DNA of 64,000 nt from Candidatus Riflebacteria bacterium HGW-Riflebacteria-1. GTDB lineage: Bacteria > Muiribacteriota > Ozemobacteria > Ozemobacterales > Ozemobacteraceae. Every line of letters starts with the position of its first letter. Position 1 is the stretch's first letter. Of this stretch, positions 44,109-51,802 are shown piece by piece. Location of the stretch: positions 92,317-156,316 of the forward strand of contig PGYB01000008.1 in the NCBI GenBank assembly GCA_002839445.1. Direction: 5' to 3'. The notes under the pieces are model-generated. The model did no database searches. It was not told where the DNA came from and worked only from the letters and a program-made list of their open reading frames with translations. A program made the translations under genes and the position numbers.

Positions 44109-44408
44109 ATGCCTGATAAAACCGCTGCTAAGGATAATGAGTTAAAAATACAGCAAAGAAATTCTCTGCACGGGGTCACTCCTGAAAAGATACTCACAGT
44201 TCTTCACGAACATTACAGCTGGGCAGATCTGAATCGAAAGGTTGAATTGAACTGCTTTTTCAGTCATCTGAGCATCAAATCAAGCCTGACATTCCTGCGA
44301 AAATACGAATGGGCCAGAAAAGAGGTCGAGAATTTATATCTTGAACTGGTCGAAAGCCAGAAAGCTGCCGGTAAAGACAACGACCATAACGATCAATTGC
44401 CGGGCTGA
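44109..44408 (+). CDS. VF530-family small DNA-binding-like protein
   Basis: The 99-residue product matches the VF530 family (DUF2132). Visible are S-L-H-G-V-T-P-E-K-I-L, H-Y-S-W-A-D-L, N-C-F-F-S and S-I-K-S-S-L-T-F-L-R-K-Y-E-W-A-R-K-E-V-E-N-L-Y. The family is described structurally as a small helical, possibly DNA-binding protein of unknown function. The frame is open far upstream through the radical SAM gene, but the conserved domain begins only here. ATG at 44109 (M-P-D-K) is preferred; ATG at 44094 is possible. It follows the radical SAM gene by about 110 bases. Confidence 0.75.
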   Translation: MPDKTAAKDNELKIQQRNSLHGVTPEKILTVLHEHYSWADLNRKVELNCFFSHLSIKSSLTFLRKYEWARKEVENLYLELVESQKAAGKDNDHNDQLPG

Positions 44409-44595
44409 ACCCTTCAGTTCGCTTTAATCATGTTTTTGGTTACCGCTTCGATTATTGTTTTGCTTCAGCAAAAAGATAATCTCGAAGCTCTTGAAATCAG
44501 GTTCCAGGCCGATTACAGCGACAGAACTACTGTTTTCTGTCAATCCGGCGATTTATTCGCTTGCACAAACTTCTTTTACAAATACATTCATTAAT

Positions 44596-44700
44596 GCTGG
44601 CACCACTTTTCTCTCGGGCGCGTTTTGCGTTTGGATTCTTGTCTGACTCTTCAGGAAATGGATCTCCGTCTGCGTGTGGTGCCAGCTTTTTATTTTAGGC
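44596..44700 (+). terminator. Long-range 11-bp inverted repeat with T-tract
   Basis: GCTGGCACCAC (44596-44606) and GTGGTGCCAGC (44676-44686) are perfect inverted repeats separated by 69 bases and followed by TTTTTATTTT. It could be a terminator with a large structured loop, a small structured RNA, or the ends of a tiny mobile element. No duplicated flanks are seen. Confidence 0.35.
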
Positions 44701-44712
44701 AAAATCAAACCC

Positions 44713-44895
44713 TTATTTGTCTGAGTCGACAAAGTCTTTCAGCATCTCATTTTTTGCTGCAGCCAGATTAAAAAAACTTCCATGCACCTCGCGGATCAGA
44801 TCGTTAAGCCCAAACCTTTCATCAATCTGTTTTCCTGTAACGTTGCAACGTTTCAGATTACAGTGAGTCTCAACCATTTTTCTGAGGACAAACAA
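44713..44895 (-). CDS. Doubtful 60-codon hypothetical protein
   Basis: The frame encodes a 60-residue soluble peptide with a Lys/Arg/Cys region (H-C-N-L-K-R-C-N-V) and a helical C-terminus. Its longest start is TTG; an internal ATG seven codons in has no clear ribosome-binding site, and a good AGAGG upstream belongs to another frame. I do not recognise it, and it may be chance or a remnant. Confidence 0.25.
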   Translation of the reverse strand: MFVLRKMVETHCNLKRCNVTGKQIDERFGLNDLIREVHGSFFNLAAAKNEMLKDFVDSDK

Positions 44896-44978
44896 GCATT
44901 TTCATTCCTCTACATGGATGATACAAATAGGAATGGGAATCATTTGCCGGGGTAAGCACGAGGCCTTTCCTCAAATGG

Positions 44979-45086
44979 TTGACTATGCGTCGGATCGTGG
45001 AAGAGATCGATGTCTCCGAGCCGGCGATTTACCGTCGATTTGAACATAAAATCGGCATCGTTGGCGGCATTCTTAAGGAGGTTTTT
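44979..45086 (+). pseudogene. TetR-type helix-turn-helix fragment
   Basis: About 35 codons read L-T-M-R-R-I-V-E-E-I-D-V-S-E-P-A-I-Y-R-R-F-E-H-K, the helix-turn-helix core of a TetR-family repressor. The upstream helix and the whole ligand-binding domain are missing, and the frame runs directly into the next gene's ribosome-binding site and start. It is probably a relic. The alternative, a real N-terminal extension of the next gene, is less likely because AAGGAGG immediately precedes that gene's own ATG. Confidence 0.5.
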
Positions 45087-45575
45087 ATGAATCCATTCTT
45101 CAGAGGGAAGAGAAACATCTACTTGTTTGTATTGATAGTGTTTGTGTTCATCACCGGGTTATTAATAGTTTTTGCTGACAATTCTGGTCAACCAGTTGGC
45201 CCAGGCTCCCTTGAAGAGCTTGAAATACCAACGCTAACCCAGCCAACCAACCAACCCTTACCGACAATCCCGATCAGTTCTACCAGTCAGCCCATACCCA
45301 CAATCCCGATCAGCTCAACCAGCCAACCCATACCCACAATCCCGATCGGCTCAACCAGCCAACCCATACCCATAATCCCGATCGGCTCAATCAGCTTACC
45401 CATAATCCCGATCAGCTCGCCTAGCTTACCCATATTCCCGATCGCCTCACTCAGCCAACCCGTAAGCCCGACCGGCTCACTCAGCCTGCCCATAAGCCCG
45501 ATCAGTCCGATAAGTCCGATCGGCTCACTCAGCCAACCCATACCGATATGCCCGAGCTGCTCAACCAACCCATAG
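45087..45575 (+). CDS. Secreted Pro/Ser/Ile-rich repeat protein (paralogue A)
   Basis: The 162-residue product starts M-N-P-F-F-R with a signal-peptide or anchor helix (about 11-32), then a short linker ending G-S-L-E-E-L-E. This leader is closely similar to that of the next gene (M-N-P-F-F-R..., G-S-L-Q-E-L-E), so the two are tandem duplicates. The rest is low-complexity repeat in 12- then 10-residue steps of the type P-I-P-T-I-P-I-S-S-T-S-Q. No globular C-terminal domain is left. AAGGAGG lies before the ATG, a strong ribosome-binding site. It is exported or membrane-anchored; function unknown. It may be a truncated copy of its neighbour. Confidence 0.6.
   Translation: MNPFFRGKRNIYLFVLIVFVFITGLLIVFADNSGQPVGPGSLEELEIPTLTQPTNQPLPTIPISSTSQPIPTIPISSTSQPIPTIPIGSTSQPIPIIPIGSISLPIIPISSPSLPIFPIASLSQPVSPTGSLSLPISPISPISPIGSLSQPIPICPSCSTNP
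45271..45560 (+). repeat. Coding tandem repeat, 36-bp units changing to 30-bp units
   Basis: The element around CCCGAT recurs with a period of 36 bp at 45271, 45307, 45343 and 45379, then with 30 bp at 45409, 45439, 45469 and 45499. Units encode the Pro-Ile-rich repeats of paralogue A. The switch in unit length implies internal deletion of two codons before further amplification. Confidence 0.8.
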
Positions 45576-45619
45576 GCCTGATAAGCTCAATCAGCATGAA
45601 TCACCCGCAGAAAACTGGT

Positions 45620-45647
45620 GCCACGCTGGCGTTTACACCGGCGTGGC
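45620..45647. other. Stem-loop between the two paralogues
   Basis: GCCACGCTGG and CCGGCGTGGC form a 10-bp stem with one G-T wobble and an 8-base loop. Only a delayed T-run follows (from about 45683), so it may be an attenuator or processing site rather than a full terminator. Confidence 0.4.
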
Positions 45648-45811
45648 CTGCAACAGTCACAGAGAAACAGCCTGGGCATAGCTTTTTTAGGGTAGATCAC
45701 ATTCCAAATAATTAGTTAGACAAAATTGAAATTTAGATCATCTTTATGATTAAATATTTCTGTACATTCTATAAAACAAAAAAAATAAATGATCTTTTTT
45801 AGGAGGGTTTT

Positions 45812-47329
45812 ATGAATCCATTCTTCAGAGAGAAGAGGACTTTCTGCTTGTCTGTGGTGGTATTGTTTCTGGTCTTCACCGGCCTATTGCCAGTTTTTTC
45901 CGACGATTATGGCCGACCTGTAGTTTCTGGCTCTCTTCAAGAGCTGGAAAACGACGAGTTAAACAAGCCTACCCAGAAACCCAACCAACCGACTCATCAG
46001 CCTGACCAGCTCGGCAAACCCGGCGACAAACCAGATCCGCTTGGCAAGCCAGGCAAAAAGCCGGACCAGCTCGGCAAGCCAGGCGAAAAACCAGACCAGC
46101 TTGGCAAGCCAGGCAAAAAACCTGACCAGCTCGGCAAGCCAGGCGACAAACCAGATCAGCTTGGCAAGCCAGGCAACAAACCAGATCAGCTTGGCAAGCC
46201 AGGCGACAAACCAGATCAGCTTGGCAAGCCAGGCAAAAAGCCTGATCAACTCGGCAAACCTGGCGACAAACCAGATCAGCTTGGCAAGCCAGGCAAAAAG
46301 CCTGACCAGCTCGGCAAACCTGGCGACAAACTAGATCCGCTCGGCAAGCCAGGCAAAAAACCTGATCAACTCGGCAAACCCGGCGACAAAGCAGATCCGC
46401 TTGGCAAGCCAGGCAAAAAACCTGATCAACTCGGCAAACCTGGCGACAAACTAGATCCGCTTGGCAAACCAGGCGACAAGCCCGATCAGCTAGGCAAGCC
46501 AGGCGACAAGCCTGACCAGCTTGGCAAACCAGGCGACAAGCCCGACCAGCTCGGCAAACCTGGCAACAAACCGAAATCACCTACAGAGAACCTGAAGGCT
46601 GGCGACATTGCCCTTCAAATTAAAAACGACACGGCTTTTGCCCTTATGGTGCGAGCGTCTGTAGTTGATTCCTCAGAGCGAGTAAATCTTACGAAGGCAA
46701 AATCAGTCAATCTGGCAGCGCAATCTCAGGAATCAGTTACTCTTTCACCGGTGAATGCTGGTAAAATAAGTCTTACACCCAGCAGCGCAAAAACTGATAT
46801 CTCCAGAGATTCAAAGATTCTGTTAACCGTAAACAAGGGAAAAGAAACCAGAAGACTGGTGCTTGGTTATGCAAAAAGCGCCGGAATGATAGTTCTGAGT
46901 AAAGATCTTTTCCCGCAAACACATGATCCGTCGAACCGATCAAAGATGCCCACTCAATCTGAGGAGTCCGAAAAACTGCAACAAAAGCCAACTTCTTCAG
47001 TTAAGGCCCAGACAGTTTATGTTATAAATCAGACTGGAAGCTCAGTAAACTACAATGCATTACTGAAACCCTCCAACTTCGATCCGATACAGGGCGAATT
47101 GAAGCCGGGAACAAACGTTTTGAAATTTTCAGCTAAAAAAGCATCCAGCTCGCTTTCCAAAGAGAAGCTCAATTTAATTCTTCAAATGAATTACAATATT
47201 CCCGGAAGCCCCACGGTAACCTTTAAGAAGGAAGCATTCGACCTTGATTCTCAGCCTACCATAACCCTTACGCGAACAATCATGGGTGAACCCATAGGCC
47301 AGGGGCAAGCTTCGAAAAAACTTAAATAA
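45812..47329 (+). CDS. Secreted protein with 19 decapeptide repeats (paralogue B)
   Basis: The 505-residue protein has the same M-N-P-F-F-R leader and hydrophobic helix as paralogue A, a short linker, then 19 tandem copies of a decapeptide of the type Q-L-G-K-P-G-D-K-P-D (about residues 66-255). A C-terminal region of about 245 residues follows, seemingly two related beta-rich units: both begin with a V/I-x-N-x-T strand (I-K-N-D-T and V-I-N-Q-T). Pro-Gly-Lys-Asp repeats of this kind form extended stalks in surface proteins, as in the wall-spanning part of staphylococcal protein A. AGGAGGG precedes the ATG. It lies directly upstream of the TolC-GAF/HlyD-MacB-like exporter and could be cargo or partner. 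Confidence 0.7.
   Translation: MNPFFREKRTFCLSVVVLFLVFTGLLPVFSDDYGRPVVSGSLQELENDELNKPTQKPNQPTHQPDQLGKPGDKPDPLGKPGKKPDQLGKPGEKPDQLGKPGKKPDQLGKPGDKPDQLGKPGNKPDQLGKPGDKPDQLGKPGKKPDQLGKPGDKPDQLGKPGKKPDQLGKPGDKLDPLGKPGKKPDQLGKPGDKADPLGKPGKKPDQLGKPGDKLDPLGKPGDKPDQLGKPGDKPDQLGKPGDKPDQLGKPGNKPKSPTENLKAGDIALQIKNDTAFALMVRASVVDSSERVNLTKAKSVNLAAQSQESVTLSPVNAGKISLTPSSAKTDISRDSKILLTVNKGKETRRLVLGYAKSAGMIVLSKDLFPQTHDPSNRSKMPTQSEESEKLQQKPTSSVKAQTVYVINQTGSSVNYNALLKPSNFDPIQGELKPGTNVLKFSAKKASSSLSKEKLNLILQMNYNIPGSPTVTFKKEAFDLDSQPTITLTRTIMGEPIGQGQASKKLK
46007..46576 (+). repeat. Coding minisatellite, 19 x 30 bp
   Basis: Exactly 19 units of 30 bp encode the decapeptide. Third positions vary between units, but pairs of units are alike (two-unit, 60-bp higher-order pattern alternating Asp- and Lys-containing repeats), a sign of recent slippage or unequal exchange. 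Copy number is expected to vary among strains. No spacers, so it is not a CRISPR array. Confidence 0.9.
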
Positions 47330-47336
47330 TGCTGAG

Positions 47337-47376
47337 CAGAGCTGAAGATTGCATTTAAGAGCGATCTTCAGCTCTG
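47337..47376. terminator. 13-bp perfect stem downstream of paralogue B
   Basis: CAGAGCTGAAGAT (47337-47349) pairs with ATCTTCAGCTCTG (47364-47376) across a 14-base loop, eight bases after the stop. The T-run is weak, so it may only partly end transcription before the exporter genes. Confidence 0.5.
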
Positions 47377-47418
47377 TTCTCAGGATCCTTTGTAGGCGCA
47401 CTTGCCGGGAAATGAATA

Positions 47419-49038
47419 ATGGACAATTTCTTTACGGGAAAGAAATATGCAGACAGACGACTCTGTTTGTCCGGTACACGAAACCTTGGTAACGCTTTAG
47501 TGTTCCATCTTTTTTTTACCATTCTCGTTTTTTTTCCTTTTACTGCTGTGCAAGCAGCAGAAAACACTCAGATAATTTCATTGGCTGAGTGCGTTGCATT
47601 AGCAATGCGGAGAAACACCTGGATCAAACTTGCCTATATGGATCGGGTGGTGCAAAAATATTCTTTCACAACAACTGCGAACTATACTTTCAGACCAGAT
47701 ATAGACTGGCAGACAGCTTTAAGCCAGGCAGAAACGAAGCAAACAGTTCCAGACGACTCTTCTTCATTGAATCGGTCAATCGCTTCAGCATTGTATGTGC
47801 GACAGAATCTTCCCACTGGCGGGGCCATCGGGGTTCAATGGCAACCATGGTCTAAGGACCTCAGCAAAACCAACCAGGCCATGTCTTCTTCTGACATTAG
47901 TTCAAGACAGGATTCATGGCGGGTGAACTTTTCTCAGCCCCTGGGAAAGTTTGCCGGATCCAGAGTGGCAAACCTTGTTGTCGATCAGGCAAAATATCAG
48001 GAAAATCTCGATGTTCTTCAGCTCAAAGCAACAGCTATCAACACCGTTACTTCGGTTATTAAAGCTTATCGCCAGCTGCTTCTGGCAAAATGGGATATTG
48101 CGATCAATGAAGCATCACTTGAAAGGGCAAAAACCCTGCTTGAAAACAATAAGACTTTAATTGATATGGGGAAAATGGCAGCTCAGGACATTATTCAGTC
48201 AGAATCTGACCGCGCCAATAAAGAGCTTAGCCTGGAAATTTCACGAAATGCTTTTGACCAGGCAAGGCTTGCGATGCTGCAATTACTTGATTTGAGCCGG
48301 GACCTCATGATTGAGCCAGAAGAACAGATCGAAATAGTTCCTTTCACCTACACAGAAGACCAGATATTTTCTCTGGCGAAAGCGAACCAGCCCGACTGGC
48401 TTTCGATGTTGATATACCTCGAGCTGGCCCGCATGGAACTGGTTCAGGCTCGGAGTGAGCAGAAACTCGACGTGGCGCTTTCCGGCTCTATCGGAACATC
48501 CAACACCCGTGGCGATATCTCTGTGGACAATTCCGAAAAATCCTGGGAACTTGGCGTTGTCGTTGATATTCCGATTTCAGGAAGAACAAGACGAGAATTG
48601 AAAGGCAATCTTATTAAGGCACAGGTCAACATGGATAAGGCCAACATTTCTCTGCAAAAGGCTCTTGGCGACCTGGCGATTAACACAAGAGACCTTGTGC
48701 AGCGAACAAAGACTCTTGAAAAACAAATTGAACTTGCTGAAAGTGCGCGAAAACTGTCTGAAAAAAAACTTGAAGTCGAGCTCGTTAAACAAAAAGCAGG
48801 AAGAAGCACCAATTTTCAGATTGTCACCTATCAGGATGAATTGCGCTCAGCCAAAATCAACGAATTAAACGCAAAAATTTCCTATCTGAATTCACTGAGT
48901 GATCTGGATAAATTTATGGGAACAGTTCCGTTAACATGGGGAATTGACCTGGCTTCAGCTCCCACACCACCCTTCGAGCGGGAAAGTGACAAAATGCAGA
49001 TAGAAAAGACTTCAACAAATACAGAGAGCTTGCGATGA
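47419..49038 (+). CDS. TolC-like outer-membrane efflux protein
   Basis: TolC-type proteins form trimeric barrel-and-tunnel channels from outer membrane to periplasm. The 539-residue product has a signal segment ending V-Q-A-A (about residue 46 with a longer than normal leader), then S-L-A-E-C-V-A-L-A-M-R-R-N, the family's opening helix, and two helical OEP repeats with coiled-coil segments at about 200-260 and 420-490. It starts the exporter operon and overlaps the next gene by four bases (ATGA). GGGA precedes the ATG. The partners show that it serves the MacB-type pump encoded downstream. Confidence 0.83.
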   Translation: MDNFFTGKKYADRRLCLSGTRNLGNALVFHLFFTILVFFPFTAVQAAENTQIISLAECVALAMRRNTWIKLAYMDRVVQKYSFTTTANYTFRPDIDWQTALSQAETKQTVPDDSSSLNRSIASALYVRQNLPTGGAIGVQWQPWSKDLSKTNQAMSSSDISSRQDSWRVNFSQPLGKFAGSRVANLVVDQAKYQENLDVLQLKATAINTVTSVIKAYRQLLLAKWDIAINEASLERAKTLLENNKTLIDMGKMAAQDIIQSESDRANKELSLEISRNAFDQARLAMLQLLDLSRDLMIEPEEQIEIVPFTYTEDQIFSLAKANQPDWLSMLIYLELARMELVQARSEQKLDVALSGSIGTSNTRGDISVDNSEKSWELGVVVDIPISGRTRRELKGNLIKAQVNMDKANISLQKALGDLAINTRDLVQRTKTLEKQIELAESARKLSEKKLEVELVKQKAGRSTNFQIVTYQDELRSAKINELNAKISYLNSLSDLDKFMGTVPLTWGIDLASAPTPPFERESDKMQIEKTSTNTESLR

Positions 49039-51095
49039 AAGAGGAAAATGGATCCAATTTAAATGCCGTAAACGATCTGCAAAATTTAGCACAGATAGGC
49101 CTTGCGCTTTCGCAGGAACATGAGTTGGGTTCCATTCTCGAAATGATAGTGAACGCGGCCCGTTCAATGACGAATGCGGACGCAGGGACCTTATATATTC
49201 TTGATCCTGAAGCCAGATGTCTTCGTTTTTGCATAATGCAGAATGAAACTACCAGAACGCAGATAAATGCCGCCAAAACCCCCGATGCGCCAATTCCTGA
49301 ACCGGTTCCTTTATATGTTAACGGCGCGCCTAACAATAGTAATGTCTCATCATATGTTGCTTTAACCGGCGACCCGGTGAAGATTTCTGATGTTTACTCG
49401 GCTCAGGGTTTTAACTTTTCGGGAGTGAAGCATTACGACTCTGTTTCCGGCTATCGTTCAAAATCGATGCTGGTAATACCGATGCGCGACCACAATGATG
49501 ACATAATCGGAATCCTGCAATTGCTGAATTCACAGATTGCGGGAACCAGTAAGGTAACAGATTTCTCCGAACGCCACGAAGTGCTTGTTTCTTCACTTGC
49601 CTCTCAGGCAGCTGTCAGTATTACTAACCGGCGTCTCTTATCAGGGATGGAAAAAGACCTTGAAGAGATTAAAAGACTCAGGCAGGCAGAGGAGGAGCTC
49701 GGAGAAAAACTTAGAAAAGCCTACCTCAAGACAGAGGAGGCAAATGTCGAACTCAAGGCTGCCATGGCGCAAACCAGCGTGGTCAGAAAAATCTGGATGT
49801 TTTTTGTGCTGTTCCTGATTTTAGCAGGCGCTGCATGGAAAGGGTTCGAGATTGGCAATCTTGGCACGATTCTTTCAGCAGAAGAGAGTATGCGCGAGAA
49901 AACAGCTGATAGCAAGTCAATCGAAACGGTAAAGGTTGCGAATTCCCCTGTTTCAGCAAATCTTTCTTTTGTCGGGCAAATAGAGCCGCTTACCCAGAAA
50001 ATTTTTCTCAGCCCATTCAGCGGCAAAGTTATTGAAAAATATTACATGGAGGGGCAGCTGGTAACAGCCGGCGACCCACTTCTAAAACTCGACACAACCG
50101 AACTTGAGATCAAGGTTCGCCAGGCACGTTCCGCACTGATCAGAGCGAAGAAAGACCATATTCAAATCAAGGAATGGGCAGGCGGACCTCGGGTAACTCA
50201 GGCTCGGCTAAGTCAGGCAAGGCAAAAAGCAATTCTTGATAGCTTGAAAAGGAAACTCGATGAAGCAAAGATTTTGTTTGATAAAGGCATCATTCCAGGG
50301 GCTGAGTTGGAATCTGCAATAGAATCTTTCGAAAATCAGAAAATTAGTGCTCAAACTGCCGAAGATGAGGTTAAGAGTTTATTGGCTCTTGGAAGCCGCG
50401 ACCAGTTGTTGATAGCAAGCATGGAGTTGCAAAATGCGCAGGCTGAACTTGATGAACTCGAAGAACAGTTAGCAAAGGCCATCATAACAGCTGAAGAAGG
50501 CGGGATTATTCTGCTTCCAGCTTCAGACGAACAAAGACAACAGGAGCTTAAATCTATTGAGGCCGGCAGCAAAGTTCAGCAGGGCGAAACGCTTGTTGTA
50601 ATCGGCGATCTGTCTGGTTTAACCATTCGCACCAAGGTAGATGAAGTCAGCATCTCAAAGCTTTCCCTGAGCCAGTTGGTGCAAGTTACCAGTGATGCTT
50701 TTCCAGAAATAGTTCTGGATGGCTGGATTTCTGCGATCTCATGCCAGGCCCTTGGCAGCGCTTCCGGTCGCTCATCGGGCGGCAAACCCCCGGTTTTTGA
50801 TGTGACGGTAACCGTAGATGAACTGTCTATCGAGCAACAAAGTAAAATAAGAATGGGAATGTCGGCAATTCTTAATGTGACCGTTTACGATAATCCCAAG
50901 GCTCTGGTAGTGCCGATTTCGGCTGTAGAATCAGGCTATGGTTATGCACAGGTTTACAAAAAAAATCCGCAGACGCACAACTTTGAAATAGTCCCGATAA
51001 AAGCTGGCATAACTACTCTAGAGCAGGTTGAGGTGCTGTCAGGACTGGCTTTGCATGATGAAATTGCATTGTTCCCCGACGAGGCCATGCAATGA
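49035..51095 (+). CDS. Membrane-fusion protein (HlyD/MacA type) with cytosolic GAF domain
   Basis: This 686-residue protein joins parts not usually found together. Residues about 18-200 are a GAF domain (A-D-A-G-T-L-Y-I-L-D, Y-R-S-K-S-M-L-V-I-P-M, I-I-G-I-L-Q-L-L-N), similar to cyclic-nucleotide-sensing and redox GAF domains. A coiled coil (205-245) leads to a membrane helix (253-271). The periplasmic part is a HlyD/MacA adaptor: lipoyl half-motif with S-P-F-S-G-K-V (326-332), helical hairpin (about 360-480), second lipoyl half and beta-barrel. Plain MacA proteins have about 370 residues and no GAF domain. The fusion would let a cytosolic small molecule tune pump assembly or activity. Four-base overlaps join both neighbours. 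Confidence 0.85.
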   Translation: MKEENGSNLNAVNDLQNLAQIGLALSQEHELGSILEMIVNAARSMTNADAGTLYILDPEARCLRFCIMQNETTRTQINAAKTPDAPIPEPVPLYVNGAPNNSNVSSYVALTGDPVKISDVYSAQGFNFSGVKHYDSVSGYRSKSMLVIPMRDHNDDIIGILQLLNSQIAGTSKVTDFSERHEVLVSSLASQAAVSITNRRLLSGMEKDLEEIKRLRQAEEELGEKLRKAYLKTEEANVELKAAMAQTSVVRKIWMFFVLFLILAGAAWKGFEIGNLGTILSAEESMREKTADSKSIETVKVANSPVSANLSFVGQIEPLTQKIFLSPFSGKVIEKYYMEGQLVTAGDPLLKLDTTELEIKVRQARSALIRAKKDHIQIKEWAGGPRVTQARLSQARQKAILDSLKRKLDEAKILFDKGIIPGAELESAIESFENQKISAQTAEDEVKSLLALGSRDQLLIASMELQNAQAELDELEEQLAKAIITAEEGGIILLPASDEQRQQELKSIEAGSKVQQGETLVVIGDLSGLTIRTKVDEVSISKLSLSQLVQVTSDAFPEIVLDGWISAISCQALGSASGRSSGGKPPVFDVTVTVDELSIEQQSKIRMGMSAILNVTVYDNPKALVVPISAVESGYGYAQVYKKNPQTHNFEIVPIKAGITTLEQVEVLSGLALHDEIALFPDEAMQ

Positions 51096-51802
51096 CAGAA
51101 GAATTAAATAAGACGCCGGTGATCCAACTCAGAGATATAAAAAAGAATTTTAGAGTTGGAATTCTTGATTTGCCGGTCCTTAAAGGCATTGACCTCAGCA
51201 TTTATAAAGGCGAAATGGCGGCGATAACAGGCACTTCTGGCGGCGGCAAAAGCACTCTGATGAATATTATCGGACTCCTCGATGAACCCAGCTCAGGAGC
51301 CTATTCTTTTGAAGGCAAAGAAGTCATACACCTTAATGATGATGAATTGTCGGGCATAAGAAATAAAAAAATCGGCTTTGTATTTCAGCAGTTCAATCTT
51401 CTGCCGCGCTTGTCTGCCGCAGAAAATGTCGCCATGCCTCTTCTATATCGCGGCGAATCAATCAGAGGAAGCAGCATGATCGCCAGAACTTTTCTTGAAA
51501 AAGTTGGAATTGGCGACAGGGCGGATCATAACCCGACTGAACTGTCCGGTGGCCAGCAGCAACGCGTAGCGATTGCCAGGGCACTTGCCGGCAATCCTTC
51601 CATAATACTTGCAGATGAGCCTACTGGCGCTCTCGATACCAAGGTTGGTCAGGAAATAATGGATCTGTTTTTGCGACTTAACAAAGAAGACGGAATTACC
51701 ATTGTCATGATTACCCATGACCCGAGAATAGCTGCGCAATGTGAAAAATGCTTCAATATCTGCGATGGGCTTGTTGAGAGCAAATCCGAGGCTGTTTCAT
51801 GA
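51092..51802 (+). CDS. MacB/LolD-type ABC transporter ATPase
   Basis: The 236-residue ATPase has Walker A G-T-S-G-G-G-K-S (about 48-55), Q-loop [11 protein letters not shown], signature [14 protein letters not shown] and Walker [12 protein letters not shown]. These match the mechanotransmitting MacB/LolD/FtsE group, which drives periplasmic or lipid-embedded substrates rather than cytoplasmic ones. It is separate from its permease, unlike the fused MacB of enterobacteria. It overlaps the genes on both sides by four bases. Confidence 0.92.
   Translation: MTEELNKTPVIQLRDIKKNFRVGILDLPVLKGIDLSIYKGEMAAITGTSGGGKSTLMNIIGLLDEPSSGAYSFEGKEVIHLNDDELSGIRNKKIGFVFQQFNLLPRLSAAENVAMPLLYRGESIRGSSMIARTFLEKVGIGDRADHNPTELSGGQQQRVAIARALAGNPSIILADEPTGALDTKVGQEIMDLFLRLNKEDGITIVMITHDPRIAAQCEKCFNICDGLVESKSEAVS

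Larger units (their letters stand above)
44409..45086. other. Degraded or noncoding stretch before the repeat-protein genes
   Basis: This 678-base region holds a hairpin with a T-run (44596-44700), a weak minus-strand frame (44713-44895) and a TetR-like fragment (44979-45086). A 54-codon plus-strand frame (44430-44594) with a hydrophobic start ends just before the hairpin, but it has no ribosome-binding site. The mixture suggests remnants of lost genes. Confidence 0.4.

Noticed and set aside
44455..44646. 63-codon plus-strand frame in the decayed region
   Set aside because: No ribosome-binding site; overlaps the inverted repeat and another equally weak frame.
45287..45568. Antisense Gly/Ile-rich frame opposite paralogue A
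   Set aside because: Same cause: coding repeats on the plus strand keep the opposite frame open; no start signals.
46007..46576. Possible CRISPR array
   Set aside because: Units are directly adjacent with no unique spacers, and they are in frame within a coding sequence with a signal peptide.
45969..46580. Antisense Cys/Ala-rich 203-codon frame over the decapeptide repeats
   Set aside because: It is the complement of the 30-bp repeat array, so it stays open through periodicity. It has no ribosome-binding site and an implausible composition.
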